From: RYN-133 sp963785425
Lineage (GTDB): Bacteria; Actinomycetota; Actinomycetes; Mycobacteriales; Jatrophihabitantaceae
DNA: 64,000 nt
Direction of reading: 5' to 3'
Assembly (NCBI GenBank): GCA_963785425.1
Contig: CAWAVG010000002.1
Coordinates: 930,001-994,000, forward strand
The notes below the pieces were generated by a model that did no database searches, was not told where the DNA came from, and was given only the letters and a program-made list of their open reading frames with translations. Below are positions 25,716-35,032 of this stretch, piece by piece. The first letter of the stretch is position 1; the number at the start of each line of letters is the position of its first letter. Both the position numbers and the translations under genes were made by a program.

Positions 25716-28468
25716 GGCCGTCCCCCGTACACGGGCGGGAACCGGGCGTCGGGGTCGGCCGCACGCCAGAGCTCGCGCCGCGTGCTCACGCCGAGCTTGG
25801 CGAAGATGTTGCGGAGGTGGTACTCGATCGTCTTCGCGCTCACGAACAGCTCGGCGGCGACCTCGCGATTGGTCAGCCCGCGCGTGACGAGCCGGGCGAC
25901 GATCTGCTCGCGGCTGGTGAGCCCGTCGAGACGCTGCTCGAGGGCGGGGACGTCGGGGATACCGCAGTCCGCAAGGGCCTCGTCGCACTGTGCGAGCAAC
26001 GCCACCGCCCCCAGTTGGGCCAGCACGCCACGGACGTCGGTCAACGGCCGCCGCGCTGCGTCGCGTTGCCCGGCGGCGAGCAGCAACCGACCGAGATCGA
26101 GCCCGGAACGCGCCCTGGCGAACGGCGCGGTGCCTCGGCGCAGACAGTTGGCCAGCGTCGTCTGCGCAGCGTCCGTCTGCCCCTGCGCCGCGCGAACGGC
26201 GGCGGTTAGACGCAACCGCTCGGTGTCGCTGCGCGGCCGTCCGGCCGCGCGGGCCGCGAGTCGGTCCAGCGCGGCGCCGGCCCGCGCGGTGCGACCGGCT
26301 CCCAGGTTCGCCTCTGCGTCGAGGCACAGCCAGCCGGCCAGCGCCGGATGGTGGTGCGCGTCGGCGTCGAGATGCTCACGCAGTGGCGTGAGCGCTTCCT
26401 CGGCGGCACCCCAGTCGCGGCGGGCGAGTGCGACGGCCGCAGCAGCGATGTGCGCGTGTGCGCGGCCGACGCTGCTAGGGACGGCGCGGGCCGCTGCCCG
26501 GGCCAGCTCGACGTGCGCGGCGGCGAAGTCGAAACGGCCGCGGAGCGCGTAGACCCGGGCGGCGACCCCGTGCGCGTAGGCCAGGTTCCACACGTGGTCG
26601 AGGTCGCGTCCCAATGACGCGGCGAGCTCGGCATGGTTGATCGCGTCGTCCCACTCACCGAGATCGAACTCGGCGTCGGCGAGCAATGCGTACGCCGCCG
26701 GCGGCGACATCAACGCCTCGCCGGCCTTCACCCAGCGGATGACCGCCCGCAGGTCGCGGGCGGCGCCCGCGGCGTCGCCGCGCCACAGCCGCAACTCCGC
26801 ACGCGACTGCACCTGGTCGGCGGCGAACGGTTCGGGTGCGAGGCTGTCTGCCGACATCTCACCGATGCCGGCAAGTCCCTCGTCGGCCCGGCCGCACTCG
26901 CCCAGGCCCAGCGCGAGCGACTGCCGAGCAGCCGCCGCCGACGGCCCCCGAGTCAACCCGGTGCGCAGCGACTCGCGCGCATGGTGCACGGCCTGCTCGC
27001 CGTCACCGATCAGGCACTCGACGACCGACAGCGAGGCGGTCAGCTGTGCGAACAGCCGCGGGTCGGCCTCGGCGAGCGCGGGGGTCGCCAGCGCGCGGAA
27101 CTGCTCGATCGCACCGCCGAGCTCTCCGGCGGCTGCCGCGAGTGCTGCGGCCACGTAGCGCTGGTGCGGCGTACGCGGCAGCGTGCGCACCGCGTCTGCG
27201 CGCGCATGCGCTCCGGCGACGTCGCCGGCCAGCAGCAGCAGTTCGATCCCGCGCAGCAGGTTGTCCTGCCCGCGCACCTCGTCGTCGTCGAGTTCCGCCG
27301 ACCAGAACAGATGTTGCGCGGCGTCGCGCACCGCTCCGGTCTGCAGTTCCCGCTCGGCCGTCGCTTCGAGTTCCATCGCGAGCGCGGGATCGTTGCCGTC
27401 CGTGGCCGCGACCACGTGTGCCAGCGCCGGCAGCGGACCGAGCACGGCCGCCGCGGCCAGATGCAGAGCGCGCCTGCGCGACGGCGACAGGTCGTCGTAC
27501 ACGGCGGCACGCACGAGGGGGTGCGTGAACTGCACCTCGCGCACCCCGACCCGTTGCCGGTTGACGAGCAGGTCGTGCGCGACCACCTCGTCCAGAGCGG
27601 GCGTGCCCGCGCTCAACCCGGCGGTGGCAAGGGTCGCCCGCAACGCGGAGCGGGTCCCGAGCACTGCTGCTGCGGCGACCAGGTCGCGCGCGGCCGGCGA
27701 GAGTCGCGAGACGCGCGCGAGCACCGTGGCTGCGTAGGAGTGCGGGGCCGGCAGCATCCGGGCCGGATCGTTCAGTGTGCCCTCGTCGAGCTCGGCGAGC
27801 AGGCCGACCGTGTACAGCGCATTGCCGGCCGTGTGGTCGCGCAGCCGGTGCGCCGCTGCCGCGGTCAGGGTCACGTCGTGCTGGCGCGCGAGCAGGCCGA
27901 CCTCGCCCGCGGACAGCCCCGCGATCCGCAGCCGAGCGCAGCGACCGGTGTCGGCGAGCAGGCGTGCCCAGCTGGTCCCCAGCACGTCGTCGACTCCGGG
28001 TCGCGCGATGCAGATGACGAGGATGGCGTCGTGCCGCAGGCGGCGCAGGCAGAACAGCAGCGCCCGGCACGAGTCCTGGTCGGCCCAGTGCAGGTCGTCG
28101 ACGACGAGGATCACCGGCGTCTGCCCGTGCAGCTCGCCGATGACCTGGATCAGCTCGGTGCCGATTGCGAAGCTGTCGGCCCGATCGGTACGTGCGATGT
28201 GACTGCGCTGCACAGCTTCGCGGATCTGGTCCACGACACCGAACCGGACCGACGTCTCCGTCTCGTCGCCGCTGACCCACAGGTGCGTCGTGTCCGCGTG
28301 CCTGGCGACGAACTCGCGTACCAGCGCTGTCTTGCCGATGCCCGGTGCACCTTCGACAAGCATCACCCGCGAACGGCCATCAGTCACGTCGGCAAGCGCA
28401 TGTTGTAGGACGCCCAGATCCTCCTGGCGTCCTACGAAGGTTCCCTCGTCCACGAACTGCGCCGGCAT
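25712..28468 (-). CDS. LuxR family ATPase regulator (LAL type)
   Basis: 918 residues. A STAND-type ATPase occupies the N-terminal third with Walker A VEGAPGIGKTALV (38-50) and Walker B ILVVDDLHWAD (120-130). A long alpha-helical, TPR-like middle follows, and a LuxR helix-turn-helix closes the protein (LTSREQIVARLVTRGLTNRE, then AAELFVSAKTIEYHLRNIFA, about 850-895). This is the large ATP-binding regulator of the LuxR family layout, which in actinobacteria controls secondary metabolism or carbohydrate use after ligand binding. It is co-transcribed with the membrane AlbA_2 protein. Effector and targets are unknown. Confidence 0.92.
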   Translation of the reverse strand: MPAQFVDEGTFVGRQEDLGVLQHALADVTDGRSRVMLVEGAPGIGKTALVREFVARHADTTHLWVSGDETETSVRFGVVDQIREAVQRSHIARTDRADSFAIGTELIQVIGELHGQTPVILVVDDLHWADQDSCRALLFCLRRLRHDAILVICIARPGVDDVLGTSWARLLADTGRCARLRIAGLSAGEVGLLARQHDVTLTAAAAHRLRDHTAGNALYTVGLLAELDEGTLNDPARMLPAPHSYAATVLARVSRLSPAARDLVAAAAVLGTRSALRATLATAGLSAGTPALDEVVAHDLLVNRQRVGVREVQFTHPLVRAAVYDDLSPSRRRALHLAAAAVLGPLPALAHVVAATDGNDPALAMELEATAERELQTGAVRDAAQHLFWSAELDDDEVRGQDNLLRGIELLLLAGDVAGAHARADAVRTLPRTPHQRYVAAALAAAAGELGGAIEQFRALATPALAEADPRLFAQLTASLSVVECLIGDGEQAVHHARESLRTGLTRGPSAAAARQSLALGLGECGRADEGLAGIGEMSADSLAPEPFAADQVQSRAELRLWRGDAAGAARDLRAVIRWVKAGEALMSPPAAYALLADAEFDLGEWDDAINHAELAASLGRDLDHVWNLAYAHGVAARVYALRGRFDFAAAHVELARAAARAVPSSVGRAHAHIAAAAVALARRDWGAAEEALTPLREHLDADAHHHPALAGWLCLDAEANLGAGRTARAGAALDRLAARAAGRPRSDTERLRLTAAVRAAQGQTDAAQTTLANCLRRGTAPFARARSGLDLGRLLLAAGQRDAARRPLTDVRGVLAQLGAVALLAQCDEALADCGIPDVPALEQRLDGLTSREQIVARLVTRGLTNREVAAELFVSAKTIEYHLRNIFAKLGVSTRRELWRAADPDARFPPVYGGRP

Positions 28469-28555
28469 CGCACGACGAACACTAGCCCTGCGCCGACGGT
28501 GCCGACCGGCAACTCGGACGGCAGGCTCCTGGTCTTCGCGTGAACGGTGTCCCCG

Positions 28556-30073
28556 CTATGTGCGGTGCAGTGCGCGCACGGTGTCGACCGTGTCGGCTTC
28601 CTCGGCCCGCTTGTCGTCGCGGTACCGCAGCACGCGCGCGAAACGCAGTGCCAGCCCGCCGGAGTATCTGGTCGACGCCTGCACCCCGTCGAACGCTATC
28701 TCGACGACCTGTACGGGACGAACCGGCACCACGTACTCGTCCAACGGTCCGGTCGCGAGTTCGGTGAACCGCTTCGTCTGCCAGTCGAGCATCTCGTCGG
28801 TCATGCCTTTGAACGTCTTGCCCAACATCACAAAGCCGCCATTGTCAGCATCGCGCGCACCGAGATGGATGTTCGACAGCTTGCCGCGCCGCCGTCCCGA
28901 ACCCCACTCGATCGCGAGCACGACGAGATCGAGGGTGTGCACCGGCTTGACCTTCAGCCAGCCGGCGCCACGTCGACCGGCCTCGTAGGCGGCCGAGAGC
29001 GATTTGGCCATCACGCCCTCATGGCCGGCTGCCAGCGTGCGGTCGAGAAACTCCTGTGCCAGGGCCGGATCAGCCGTTACCAACCGGTCGGGACGTTGCT
29101 CGGGCGGGACGACGCGGTCGAGCACGGCGAACCGTTCGGAGGTCGGCAGGTCGAGCAGGTCGGCACCGTCGACGTGCAACACGTCGAAGATGAACGCCGA
29201 CACCGGCAGCCGGTCGGGTCCCGGTGCCTTGGTGCCGAAGCGCGACGCGGTGACCTGGAACGGATGGGGACGGCCGTCGGGCTTGAGGGCGATGGCCTCG
29301 CCGTCTGCGACCAGGGTGTTGACGGGTAGTGCGCGCACCGCGGCGACGACCTCGGGCAACCGGTCGGTGACCTCGTCGAGGCTGCGCGTGTAGATCGACA
29401 CGTCGTCGCCGCGACGGTGGATCTGCACGCGCGCGCCGTCCAGTTTCGCTTCGAACGCGACGTCGCCGGTCAACCGCTCGAGCGCGTCGGTGATGGACGA
29501 TGCGGTCTGCGCGAGCATCGGCCCGACCGGCCGCCCGACCTCGAGCCGGAACTCATCGAGGGACGCACCGGTCAGGGCGGCGCGGGCCACGGTGGGCAGG
29601 TCGCCACGCAGCATTGCCGCGCGTCGCACTTCGGCGAGCGGCAGCGACGACGCCTTGGCGATGGCATCGGTCATGACCCCGAGCAGTGCACCCTGCCGCA
29701 ATTCGCCACCCAACAACCGGCGTAGGAAGGTCTGCTCCGGTTCGGTGGCCGCACCGAAGACATCGGCCAGCAGCTGCGCGCGGCGCGCTTGCGAACCGGC
29801 ACCGGAGCTCGTGCCGATCGTCGTGAACGTGTCGTGCACGTGCGCGACCGTCAGCGCCGGTTGCTCGGCCGGCTCGGGCAGCGAGCGCAGGGACGCCCAG
29901 CCGACGCCGATCTGGCGCTGCGGCAACTCCCCCGACAGCCATGACACGACCACGGCGATGTCATCGGGATCGCTTGCCTGCAGCACGGCCACGAGCCGGG
30001 CCGCTTTCGCCAGCCGCGACGAGGTCGCGCCGACGTCGGCTGAGGCCGCCGCGACCTCCGCGAGCGCGGTCAC
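28556..30073 (-). CDS. ATP-dependent DNA ligase
   Basis: 505 residues. Order: N-terminal DNA-binding domain, adenylation domain with the nucleotidyl motif AFEAKLDGARVQIHR (catalytic Lys210 in KLDG), LVADGEAIALKPDG, GHEGVMAKSLSAAYEAGRRG with the motif IV/V lysines, then an OB-fold (VKPVHTLDLVVLAIEWGSG). It matches the LigB-type single-subunit enzymes of actinobacteria that supplement the essential NAD-dependent LigA. No Ku or primase domain is attached, so it is not LigD. GTG start at 30073, six bases after the M20 peptidase stop on the same strand. Confidence 0.92.
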   Translation of the reverse strand: MTALAEVAAASADVGATSSRLAKAARLVAVLQASDPDDIAVVVSWLSGELPQRQIGVGWASLRSLPEPAEQPALTVAHVHDTFTTIGTSSGAGSQARRAQLLADVFGAATEPEQTFLRRLLGGELRQGALLGVMTDAIAKASSLPLAEVRRAAMLRGDLPTVARAALTGASLDEFRLEVGRPVGPMLAQTASSITDALERLTGDVAFEAKLDGARVQIHRRGDDVSIYTRSLDEVTDRLPEVVAAVRALPVNTLVADGEAIALKPDGRPHPFQVTASRFGTKAPGPDRLPVSAFIFDVLHVDGADLLDLPTSERFAVLDRVVPPEQRPDRLVTADPALAQEFLDRTLAAGHEGVMAKSLSAAYEAGRRGAGWLKVKPVHTLDLVVLAIEWGSGRRRGKLSNIHLGARDADNGGFVMLGKTFKGMTDEMLDWQTKRFTELATGPLDEYVVPVRPVQVVEIAFDGVQASTRYSGGLALRFARVLRYRDDKRAEEADTVDTVRALHRT

Positions 30074-30079
30074 CGCAGC

Positions 30080-31372
30080 TCAGCAGCTCGAGAGGAACCG
30101 GTCGAGCACGCGCACTCCGAAACCCAGGGCGTCGACGGGAACCCGCTCGTCGATGCCGTGGAACAGCGACATGAACTCGAAGTCGCTCGGTAGCCTGAGC
30201 GGTGAGAAGCCGAAGCAGCGCATGCCCAGCGTCGAGAAGGACTTCGCGTCGGTGCCGCCGCTCATCAGATACGGCACCGGCACAGCGCCCTCGTCCTCTG
30301 CCTTCAACGCCGCGCACATCGCGTCGACCAGGTCACCGTCGAACGAGGTCTCGACGGCGATGTCACGCACCTCGAACTCACGCTCGATGCCCTCGCCGAT
30401 GAGCTCGTCGATCGTCTCGAGCATCATGTCCTCCTGCCCCGGGACAAAACGCGCGTCGACGGTGGCGCTCGCGCGTGAGGGGATCACGTTGGTCTTGTAG
30501 CCGGCGTCGAGCATCGTCGGGTTGGTCGTGTTGCGGATGGTCGCGCCGATCATGCGCGCCGCGGAACCGAGCAGCGGCAACCACTCGTCGGGCTTGTCCG
30601 GGTCGAGCTGCTGTCCGGTCACTTCGGAGAGACCCTCGACCGTGGCACGTACGGTGTCGGTGACGACGACGGGCCACTCGTGTTCGCCGATGCGCGCGAC
30701 GGCGCGCGCGAGCATCGTCACCGCGTTGTCCTTGTGCACCATCGACCCGTGACCCGGAGTGGCGTTGGCGGTCAGCCGAAGCCAGTTGATGCCCTTCTCG
30801 GCGGTCTGGATCGCGTAGATGCGCGCCTTGTCGTTGAGCGAGATGCTGAACCCGCCCACCTCGCTGATCGCCTCGGTGCAGTCGGCGAACAGATCGCGGT
30901 GGTTGTCGACCAGGTAGTGGGCTCCCTGGCGACCGCCGGCCTCCTCGTCCGACACGAAGGCCAGGACGATGTCGCGGGGCGGTCGCTTGCCGCTGCGCGC
31001 CCACTCGCGGACCACCGCGAGCGTCATCGCGTCCATGTCCTTCATGTCGATCGCGCCGCGTCCCCACACGCAGCCGTCCTTGACCTCGCCGGCGAACGGG
31101 TCGACCGACCACTCGTCGCGGTCGGCGGGTACGACGTCGAGGTGGCCGTGGATCAGCAGCGGCGCCCGGCTGCCGTCGGTGCCCTCGATGCGGGCGATGG
31201 TCGACGCCCGCCCGGGTGCGGCTTCGATGATCTGCGACTCGATGCCCACCTCGTCGAGCTTGGTCGCGACCCATTCCGCCGCGGGCCGTTCGGGGTTGGT
31301 GGGGTTGGACGTATCGATGCGGATCAGGTCGGCGAGGAGGTCGACAACTTCGTCGGACGCGGCGGGACTCAT
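30080..31372 (-). CDS. M20/M28-type metallopeptidase (ArgE/DapE/ACY1 family)
   Basis: 430 residues. The metal-binding motifs are clear: LLIHGHLDVVP (His77 and Asp79), WGRGAIDMKD (bridging Asp109), SDEEAGG (general base Glu143 with metal ligand Glu144) and, near the C-terminus, LFHGIDERVP with the last histidine. A dimerisation domain sits between residues about 200 and 320. These zinc hydrolases cut dipeptides or N-acyl amino acids; the exact substrate cannot be assigned. ATG at 31372 in a GC-rich leader. The DNA ligase follows. Confidence 0.92.
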   Translation of the reverse strand: MSPAASDEVVDLLADLIRIDTSNPTNPERPAAEWVATKLDEVGIESQIIEAAPGRASTIARIEGTDGSRAPLLIHGHLDVVPADRDEWSVDPFAGEVKDGCVWGRGAIDMKDMDAMTLAVVREWARSGKRPPRDIVLAFVSDEEAGGRQGAHYLVDNHRDLFADCTEAISEVGGFSISLNDKARIYAIQTAEKGINWLRLTANATPGHGSMVHKDNAVTMLARAVARIGEHEWPVVVTDTVRATVEGLSEVTGQQLDPDKPDEWLPLLGSAARMIGATIRNTTNPTMLDAGYKTNVIPSRASATVDARFVPGQEDMMLETIDELIGEGIEREFEVRDIAVETSFDGDLVDAMCAALKAEDEGAVPVPYLMSGGTDAKSFSTLGMRCFGFSPLRLPSDFEFMSLFHGIDERVPVDALGFGVRVLDRFLSSC

Positions 31373-31409
31373 GGTTCTGTCCTACCAGGCAGCCCGGACG
31401 GGCCGTGGT

Positions 31410-32572
31410 TCAGCTGACGTTGCGTCGTCCGGACCAGATCAAGTAGCCCATGGCGGCCACGACGAGCACCGCCAATCCGCCGAGCACCGCGAGCATGTGT
31501 GGCGACTGCAGGGAGATGTTGTTCCGGTCGGCCAGCGGGGGGAGCACGGGCGGGTGGTGCTTCGGGGTCGTGCGCGGCTTCGGGTGCGGCTTCGGGTGCT
31601 GCTTCGTTGCTTCGGGTGCAGCTTCGAGTGCAGCTTCGAGTGCGGTGCGCGCTGCGGCCGGTGTTGCTGTCGGCGCTGCCGCCCGGGGTGCGGCTGGGAC
31701 GGTCGGGTGTGCACGGGGGCAGGCGCTGAACCCGTGCCCGTACCTGCGTTGGTGCCCGTACCCGTACCTGAGCCGACACCGCCGGTCAGTCCCTGGGCGC
31801 CGCCGGTGTTGCTCCCGCCACGGCTGTTGCCGGTGGTACGCGTGCCGGTCGGACGGTTGCTCGACCCGCTCGGGCGGTGGTTGCCGCTCGTCGACCCGGT
31901 GGGTTTGCCCGCCGGCGTGCCGGCGGCGGGGTGACCCGGTGGCGGGACGGGGTGACCCGGGTGACCCGGGTGACCCGGCGGCGGCACCGGGTGACCGGGC
32001 GGCGGCACCGGGTGACCGGGCGGCGGCACCGGGCGACCCGGAACCGGCGGCCTTCCGTCGCCGTGCTTGCCGTGGCGCAGCAGCTTTCGGGCGTCCTTGG
32101 CTGCGCGATGCTCGGCCTTTCGGGCCGCCTCGCGGGCCGCCTTCTCAGCGAGCCGAAGGTCGCGCGCATGCTCCCGGTCGCCATGCCGGCCGACATGCCG
32201 TGCGTGGCCGTGCCCGTGATCGTGCCTGCCGTGATCGTGCCTGCCGTGCGCATGGTGGCCGACCCCGCAATGCCCCGGACGGCCGGGCCGGCGGCGATCA
32301 CCGTGGTTGTGGTGGCCGCGGTGGCCACCGGGGTGGGCGAAAACGTGGAGCCCTGCAACGCCGTGCCCGTGACCTCGCCTGTGGGCACGGTCGTGGTCGG
32401 CGTGACTATGCCGGGGGTGACCGATCAGGTGGCCGACGTGGGCGGCCTGCGGCGCCGCTGCGTGGGGACGCGCGTCAGCGGACCCAGCGGTCGCGAGACC
32501 GGCTGCGCCCACCATCGCCGCCAAGCCCACCCCTGCGGCGAGGCGCGCGAGAACGGACAGTCCTCGCCTCAC
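31410..32572 (-). CDS. Secreted His/Pro-rich surface protein with C-terminal membrane anchor (frameshifted)
   Basis: GTG start at 32572 after AAGGTGG. An N-terminal signal peptide (hydrophobic Ala/Gly stretch, AxA-like SADARP) is followed by about 100 residues very rich in histidine (GHHNHGDRRRPGRPGH and HGRHDHGRHDHGHGHARHV), a charged helix, a proline repeat block of GHPVPPP units, and a Gly/Thr/Ser linker. The frame as written ends in an Arg/Ser-rich tail at 31439. Shifting frame near 31605 instead gives KPHPKPRTTPKHHPPVLPP and a transmembrane segment (MLAVLGGLAVLVVAAMGYLI) with a short basic tail stopping at 31410, surely the native end. The histidines suggest metal binding. No sortase LPxTG motif is present. 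Confidence 0.7.
31931..32037. repeat. 21-bp tandem repeats encoding GHPVPPP
   Basis: Inside the surface-protein gene, several near-identical 21-base units (the word GGCGGCACCGGGTGACC recurs) encode seven-residue GHPVPPP steps on the minus strand, with a shorter GHPGHP interruption. Such proline repeats form extended spacers through the cell wall. Copy number is likely to vary between strains. Confidence 0.7.
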
Positions 32573-32704
32573 GTGGATACCACCTTGCTATGAATCATCG
32601 GCCGATATGTGCACATTAGCTTGCTGTTAAGAGTCTCGCTCGCCATCGCCGTGGCATCGCGTCGGAACTCTCTCAGCCGATCGGCTAAAGTTTGTCGCGC
32701 ACTC

Positions 32705-32789
32705 GTCCGGGTGGCGGAATGGCAGACGCGCTAGCTTGAGGTGCTAGTGCCCTTTACGGGGCGTGGGGGTTCAAGTCCCCCCTCGGACA
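32705..32789 (+). tRNA. tRNA-Leu (GAG anticodon)
   Basis: 85-nt class II tRNA. The acceptor stem GTCCGGG pairs with CTCGGAC at the 3' end, with A as discriminator (32789). The D arm (GTGGCGGAATGGCAGACGC) has the usual leucine form. The anticodon stem CTAGC/GCTAG encloses the loop TTGAGGT, giving anticodon GAG at 32738-32740 for CTC/CTT codons. A long variable arm follows, then the T arm GGGGG-TTCAAGT-CCCCC. The CCA end is not encoded, as usual in actinobacteria. Confidence 0.97.
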
Positions 32790-32795
32790 CGCTTG

Positions 32796-32813
32796 CGATG
32801 TCGCGAGACATCG
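32796..32813 (+). terminator. Hairpin directly downstream of tRNA-Leu
   Basis: CGATGTC-GCGA-GACATCG is a perfect 7-bp stem with a GNRA-type tetraloop, beginning 6 nt after the tRNA. No T-run follows, so it is either a weak intrinsic terminator of the GC-rich kind or a 3' processing/stability element for the tRNA precursor. Confidence 0.5.
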
Positions 32814-32969
32814 AGGACAACGGTCCCTGCCGGTAATTTGGTCGATTCCAGTTCGGAACCTCGGCGTTTCACGAACGATCGCTTCGGGTAGGCGACGCAT
32901 GCGGATGCGTCACCGGAAGGAGCGTCATGAGGTCGGGCCCGAACGTCTCGCGGGAGCACTGAGCCCACG

Positions 32970-33701
32970 ATGGCCATCGTCGACATCGTGCTCGTCAGGC
33001 ACGGCGAGAGCCTCGGAAACGTGGCGCGGGAGGCGGCCGAGGCCGAGGGCGCCGACCGCATCCCGCTGGAATGGCGCGACGCGGACACGCCGCTGTCCGA
33101 TCTCGGCCGCGCCCAGGCCGCTGCGGCCGCCACCGCCGTCGCAGGCCTCGAGCCGCGCCCTACCGAACTCTGGGCGTCCCCGTACCGGCGTGCCGCGGAC
33201 ACCGCGGCCGCCCTCGGCCGGACGCTGGACGTCGAGCCGCTCATCGACGAACGGCTGCGCGATCGCGAGCTCGGCGTGCTGGACGGCTTCACCACCCACG
33301 GCGTACGGCGCCAGTTCGCGTCCGAGACCGAGCGCAGACGCACGTTGGGCAAGCTCTACTACCGGCCGCCCGGTGGCGAGAGCTGGTCGGACGTGGCCCT
33401 GCGTGCCCGCTCGTTCCTCACCGACCCCGTGCCCGGCGAAACGCCGGCGGGCGACCGGCGGATCGTCGTCGTCACTCACGACGCGGTCGTCCTGCTGATC
33501 CGGTTCATCCTCGAACGACTGTCCGAGGCGCAGCTGTTCGAGATCGCGACTGCGGGCTCGGTGCCGAATGCCTCGATCACGCGCGCGGTCTACCGCGACG
33601 GCCGGTGGCAGACCCCCGTGTTCGGCTCGGTCGACCATCTCGTCGCTCAGGGCGTCGACGCGACCGTCCACGGCAGCGGACAGGAACCTCATGAGCGCTG
33701 A
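32970..33701 (+). CDS. Histidine phosphatase family protein
   Basis: 243 residues. The active-site motif IVLVRHGES (RHG at 10-12, catalytic His11) and the second catalytic histidine in IVVVTHDAVVLL (about 170) define the phosphoglycerate-mutase-like fold; the acidic motif RDRELGVLDG lies between. It overlaps nnrD by 11 bp, so the two are co-translated. Members range from broad phosphatases to metabolite-specific ones; this one cannot be assigned further. It is a different subfamily from the phosphatase at 430-1137. Confidence 0.9.
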   Translation: MAIVDIVLVRHGESLGNVAREAAEAEGADRIPLEWRDADTPLSDLGRAQAAAAATAVAGLEPRPTELWASPYRRAADTAAALGRTLDVEPLIDERLRDRELGVLDGFTTHGVRRQFASETERRRTLGKLYYRPPGGESWSDVALRARSFLTDPVPGETPAGDRRIVVVTHDAVVLLIRFILERLSEAQLFEIATAGSVPNASITRAVYRDGRWQTPVFGSVDHLVAQGVDATVHGSGQEPHER

Positions 33702-34536
33702 CAACACGACCACGATCACGTCCGAACTGCTTCGCGGGTGGCCCCTGCCGCGCGGCGAGGGTTCGAAGCACAGCCGAGGTCACGTGCTGGTCATCGGTGG
33801 CGCGCCATCGACGCCGGGCGCTGCCATGCTCGCCGGACTGGCCGCCCTGCGTGTCGGCGCGGGCGTGCTGGCCCTCGCGGTCGACGAGTCCGTCGCGGGA
33901 ACAGTCGCGGTCGCCGTGCCCGAAGCGCGCGTCGTCGGACGGAACCAGGTTGCTGCGAGCATGTCGGGAGCCGGCTTCGTTTTGGTCGGGCCCGGCCTGG
34001 ACGACGCCGAGACAACCGCTCAGCTGCTCGAGTCCGTCGCCGAGCATGCCGAGGACGACACGCAGTTCGTGCTGGACGCCTTCGCCCTCGGCGTGCTTCC
34101 TGACTCACCGGTGCGGCAGCGCTTCGCCGGCCGATCCGTCCTGACACCCAACGCGTCGGAGATGGACCGGCTGCTCGGCGAGAGCGACGACGACAGCGAC
34201 AGCAGTGATCGGGGCACCGAAGCTGCGATACGCGTCGCGGCCGAATACGGCGCCGTCGTCGCATTCCAGGGCTCCGTCGCGGCGCCCGACGGCAGCTGCT
34301 GGCGGGTGGCAGCCGGTCACCCCGGTCTCGGGACCTCAGGTAGTGGCGACGTGCTCGCCGGCGCGGTCGTCGGGCTGCTCGCCCGGGGCGCGGATGGCGC
34401 CCAGGCGGCCGGCTGGGCGACCTACCTTCACGCGGTGGCCGGCGAACGGCTCGCGGCGCGGGTGGGTCGCCTCGGGTTCCTCGCCAGTGAACTCGCAGCG
34501 CAGTTGCCGATCGTCCTCACCGAGACCGAGGCCTAG
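33691..34536 (+). CDS. nnrD: ADP-dependent NAD(P)H-hydrate dehydratase
   Basis: 281 residues of the ribokinase-like fold. It repairs hydrated NADH and NADPH, using ADP. The nucleotide-binding motif GHPGLGTSGSGDVLAGAVVG (about 210-229) and the substrate region LVGPGLDD and LTPNASEMDRLL are typical. The usual fused N-terminal epimerase (NnrE) domain is absent. The ATG at 33691 overlaps the phosphatase stop by 11 bp. The gene converges on gvpK with a 17-bp gap. A short acidic insert (ESDDDSDSSD) after the ASEMDRLL motif is unusual. Confidence 0.9.
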   Translation: MSADNTTTITSELLRGWPLPRGEGSKHSRGHVLVIGGAPSTPGAAMLAGLAALRVGAGVLALAVDESVAGTVAVAVPEARVVGRNQVAASMSGAGFVLVGPGLDDAETTAQLLESVAEHAEDDTQFVLDAFALGVLPDSPVRQRFAGRSVLTPNASEMDRLLGESDDDSDSSDRGTEAAIRVAAEYGAVVAFQGSVAAPDGSCWRVAAGHPGLGTSGSGDVLAGAVVGLLARGADGAQAAGWATYLHAVAGERLAARVGRLGFLASELAAQLPIVLTETEA

Positions 34537-34553
34537 ATCGGCCGGGGCGAGCC

Positions 34554-34844
34554 TCACTCGGCGAGCAGCGTCCCGAAGGGTCCGAGGTCGATGTCGAGGT
34601 CCTCCGGTCGCAGACCGTGCGCTTCCCGCAGTTCGTCGATGGCTTGCTTCAAGCGCATCAGACCGGTTCCGAGCGCGTCGGCCTGGGCTTCGCTCAGGTC
34701 CTCCAGGCGTCGGATCGCCTGTCGCTCCATCAACTGTCGGACGAGTTCGACGAGTGTGAGCACGAGTCGCAGCAGGTCGCGCGCCACGGAGTCGGCGTCG
34801 GTCTCGATGCGGATCGGCAGCGCCGGCTTTACGGAATCGCTCAC
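34554..34844 (-). CDS. gvpK: Gas vesicle protein GvpK
   Basis: 96 residues. The family pattern is clear: DADSVARDLLRLVLTLVELV, RQLMERQAIRRLEDLSEAQ and the C-terminal LNIDLGPLG-like DLDIDLGPFGTLLAE. GvpK is one of the conserved accessory proteins needed for gas vesicle formation; its exact job is unsettled. It is the last gene of the gvp operon and its ATG overlaps the stop of the preceding A/J-type gene (ATGA). Confidence 0.93.
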   Translation of the reverse strand: MSDSVKPALPIRIETDADSVARDLLRLVLTLVELVRQLMERQAIRRLEDLSEAQADALGTGLMRLKQAIDELREAHGLRPEDLDIDLGPFGTLLAE

Positions 34845-35032
34845 AGTCGCGACTCCGTCCCGGCTTCGTGCACGGTCGTCAGCAGCGCACGCAGCCGCAA
34901 CACGACAAGGTCGACGCCGGCGAGCGAGATGACGATGTCACCGCTGAGCACGACGCCCTTGCCGATGACGCGGTCGAGCAGATCGACGAGGCTTGCGCGC
35001 TCGAGATCCCGGGCGACCGGCGGTTCGCTCAC
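34841..35032 (-). CDS. gvpS: Gas vesicle GvpA/J-family protein, GvpS position
   Basis: 63 residues. SLVDLLDRVIGKGVVLSGDI followed by VISLAGVDLVVLRLRALL is the short amphipathic GvpA/GvpJ/GvpM-type core. It is the smallest of three such proteins here and lies between gvpL and gvpK, the place of gvpS in Streptomyces. A GTG start at 35032 overlaps the gvpL stop and matches the family length; an upstream start would lie in gvpL. It is likely a minor shell or cap component. Confidence 0.85.
   Translation of the reverse strand: MSEPPVARDLERASLVDLLDRVIGKGVVLSGDIVISLAGVDLVVLRLRALLTTVHEAGTESRL

Noticed and set aside
31410..31560. Sortase anchor in the His-rich protein
   Set aside because: The C-terminus has a membrane helix and basic tail but no LPxTG-like motif before it; VLPPLADR does not fit.
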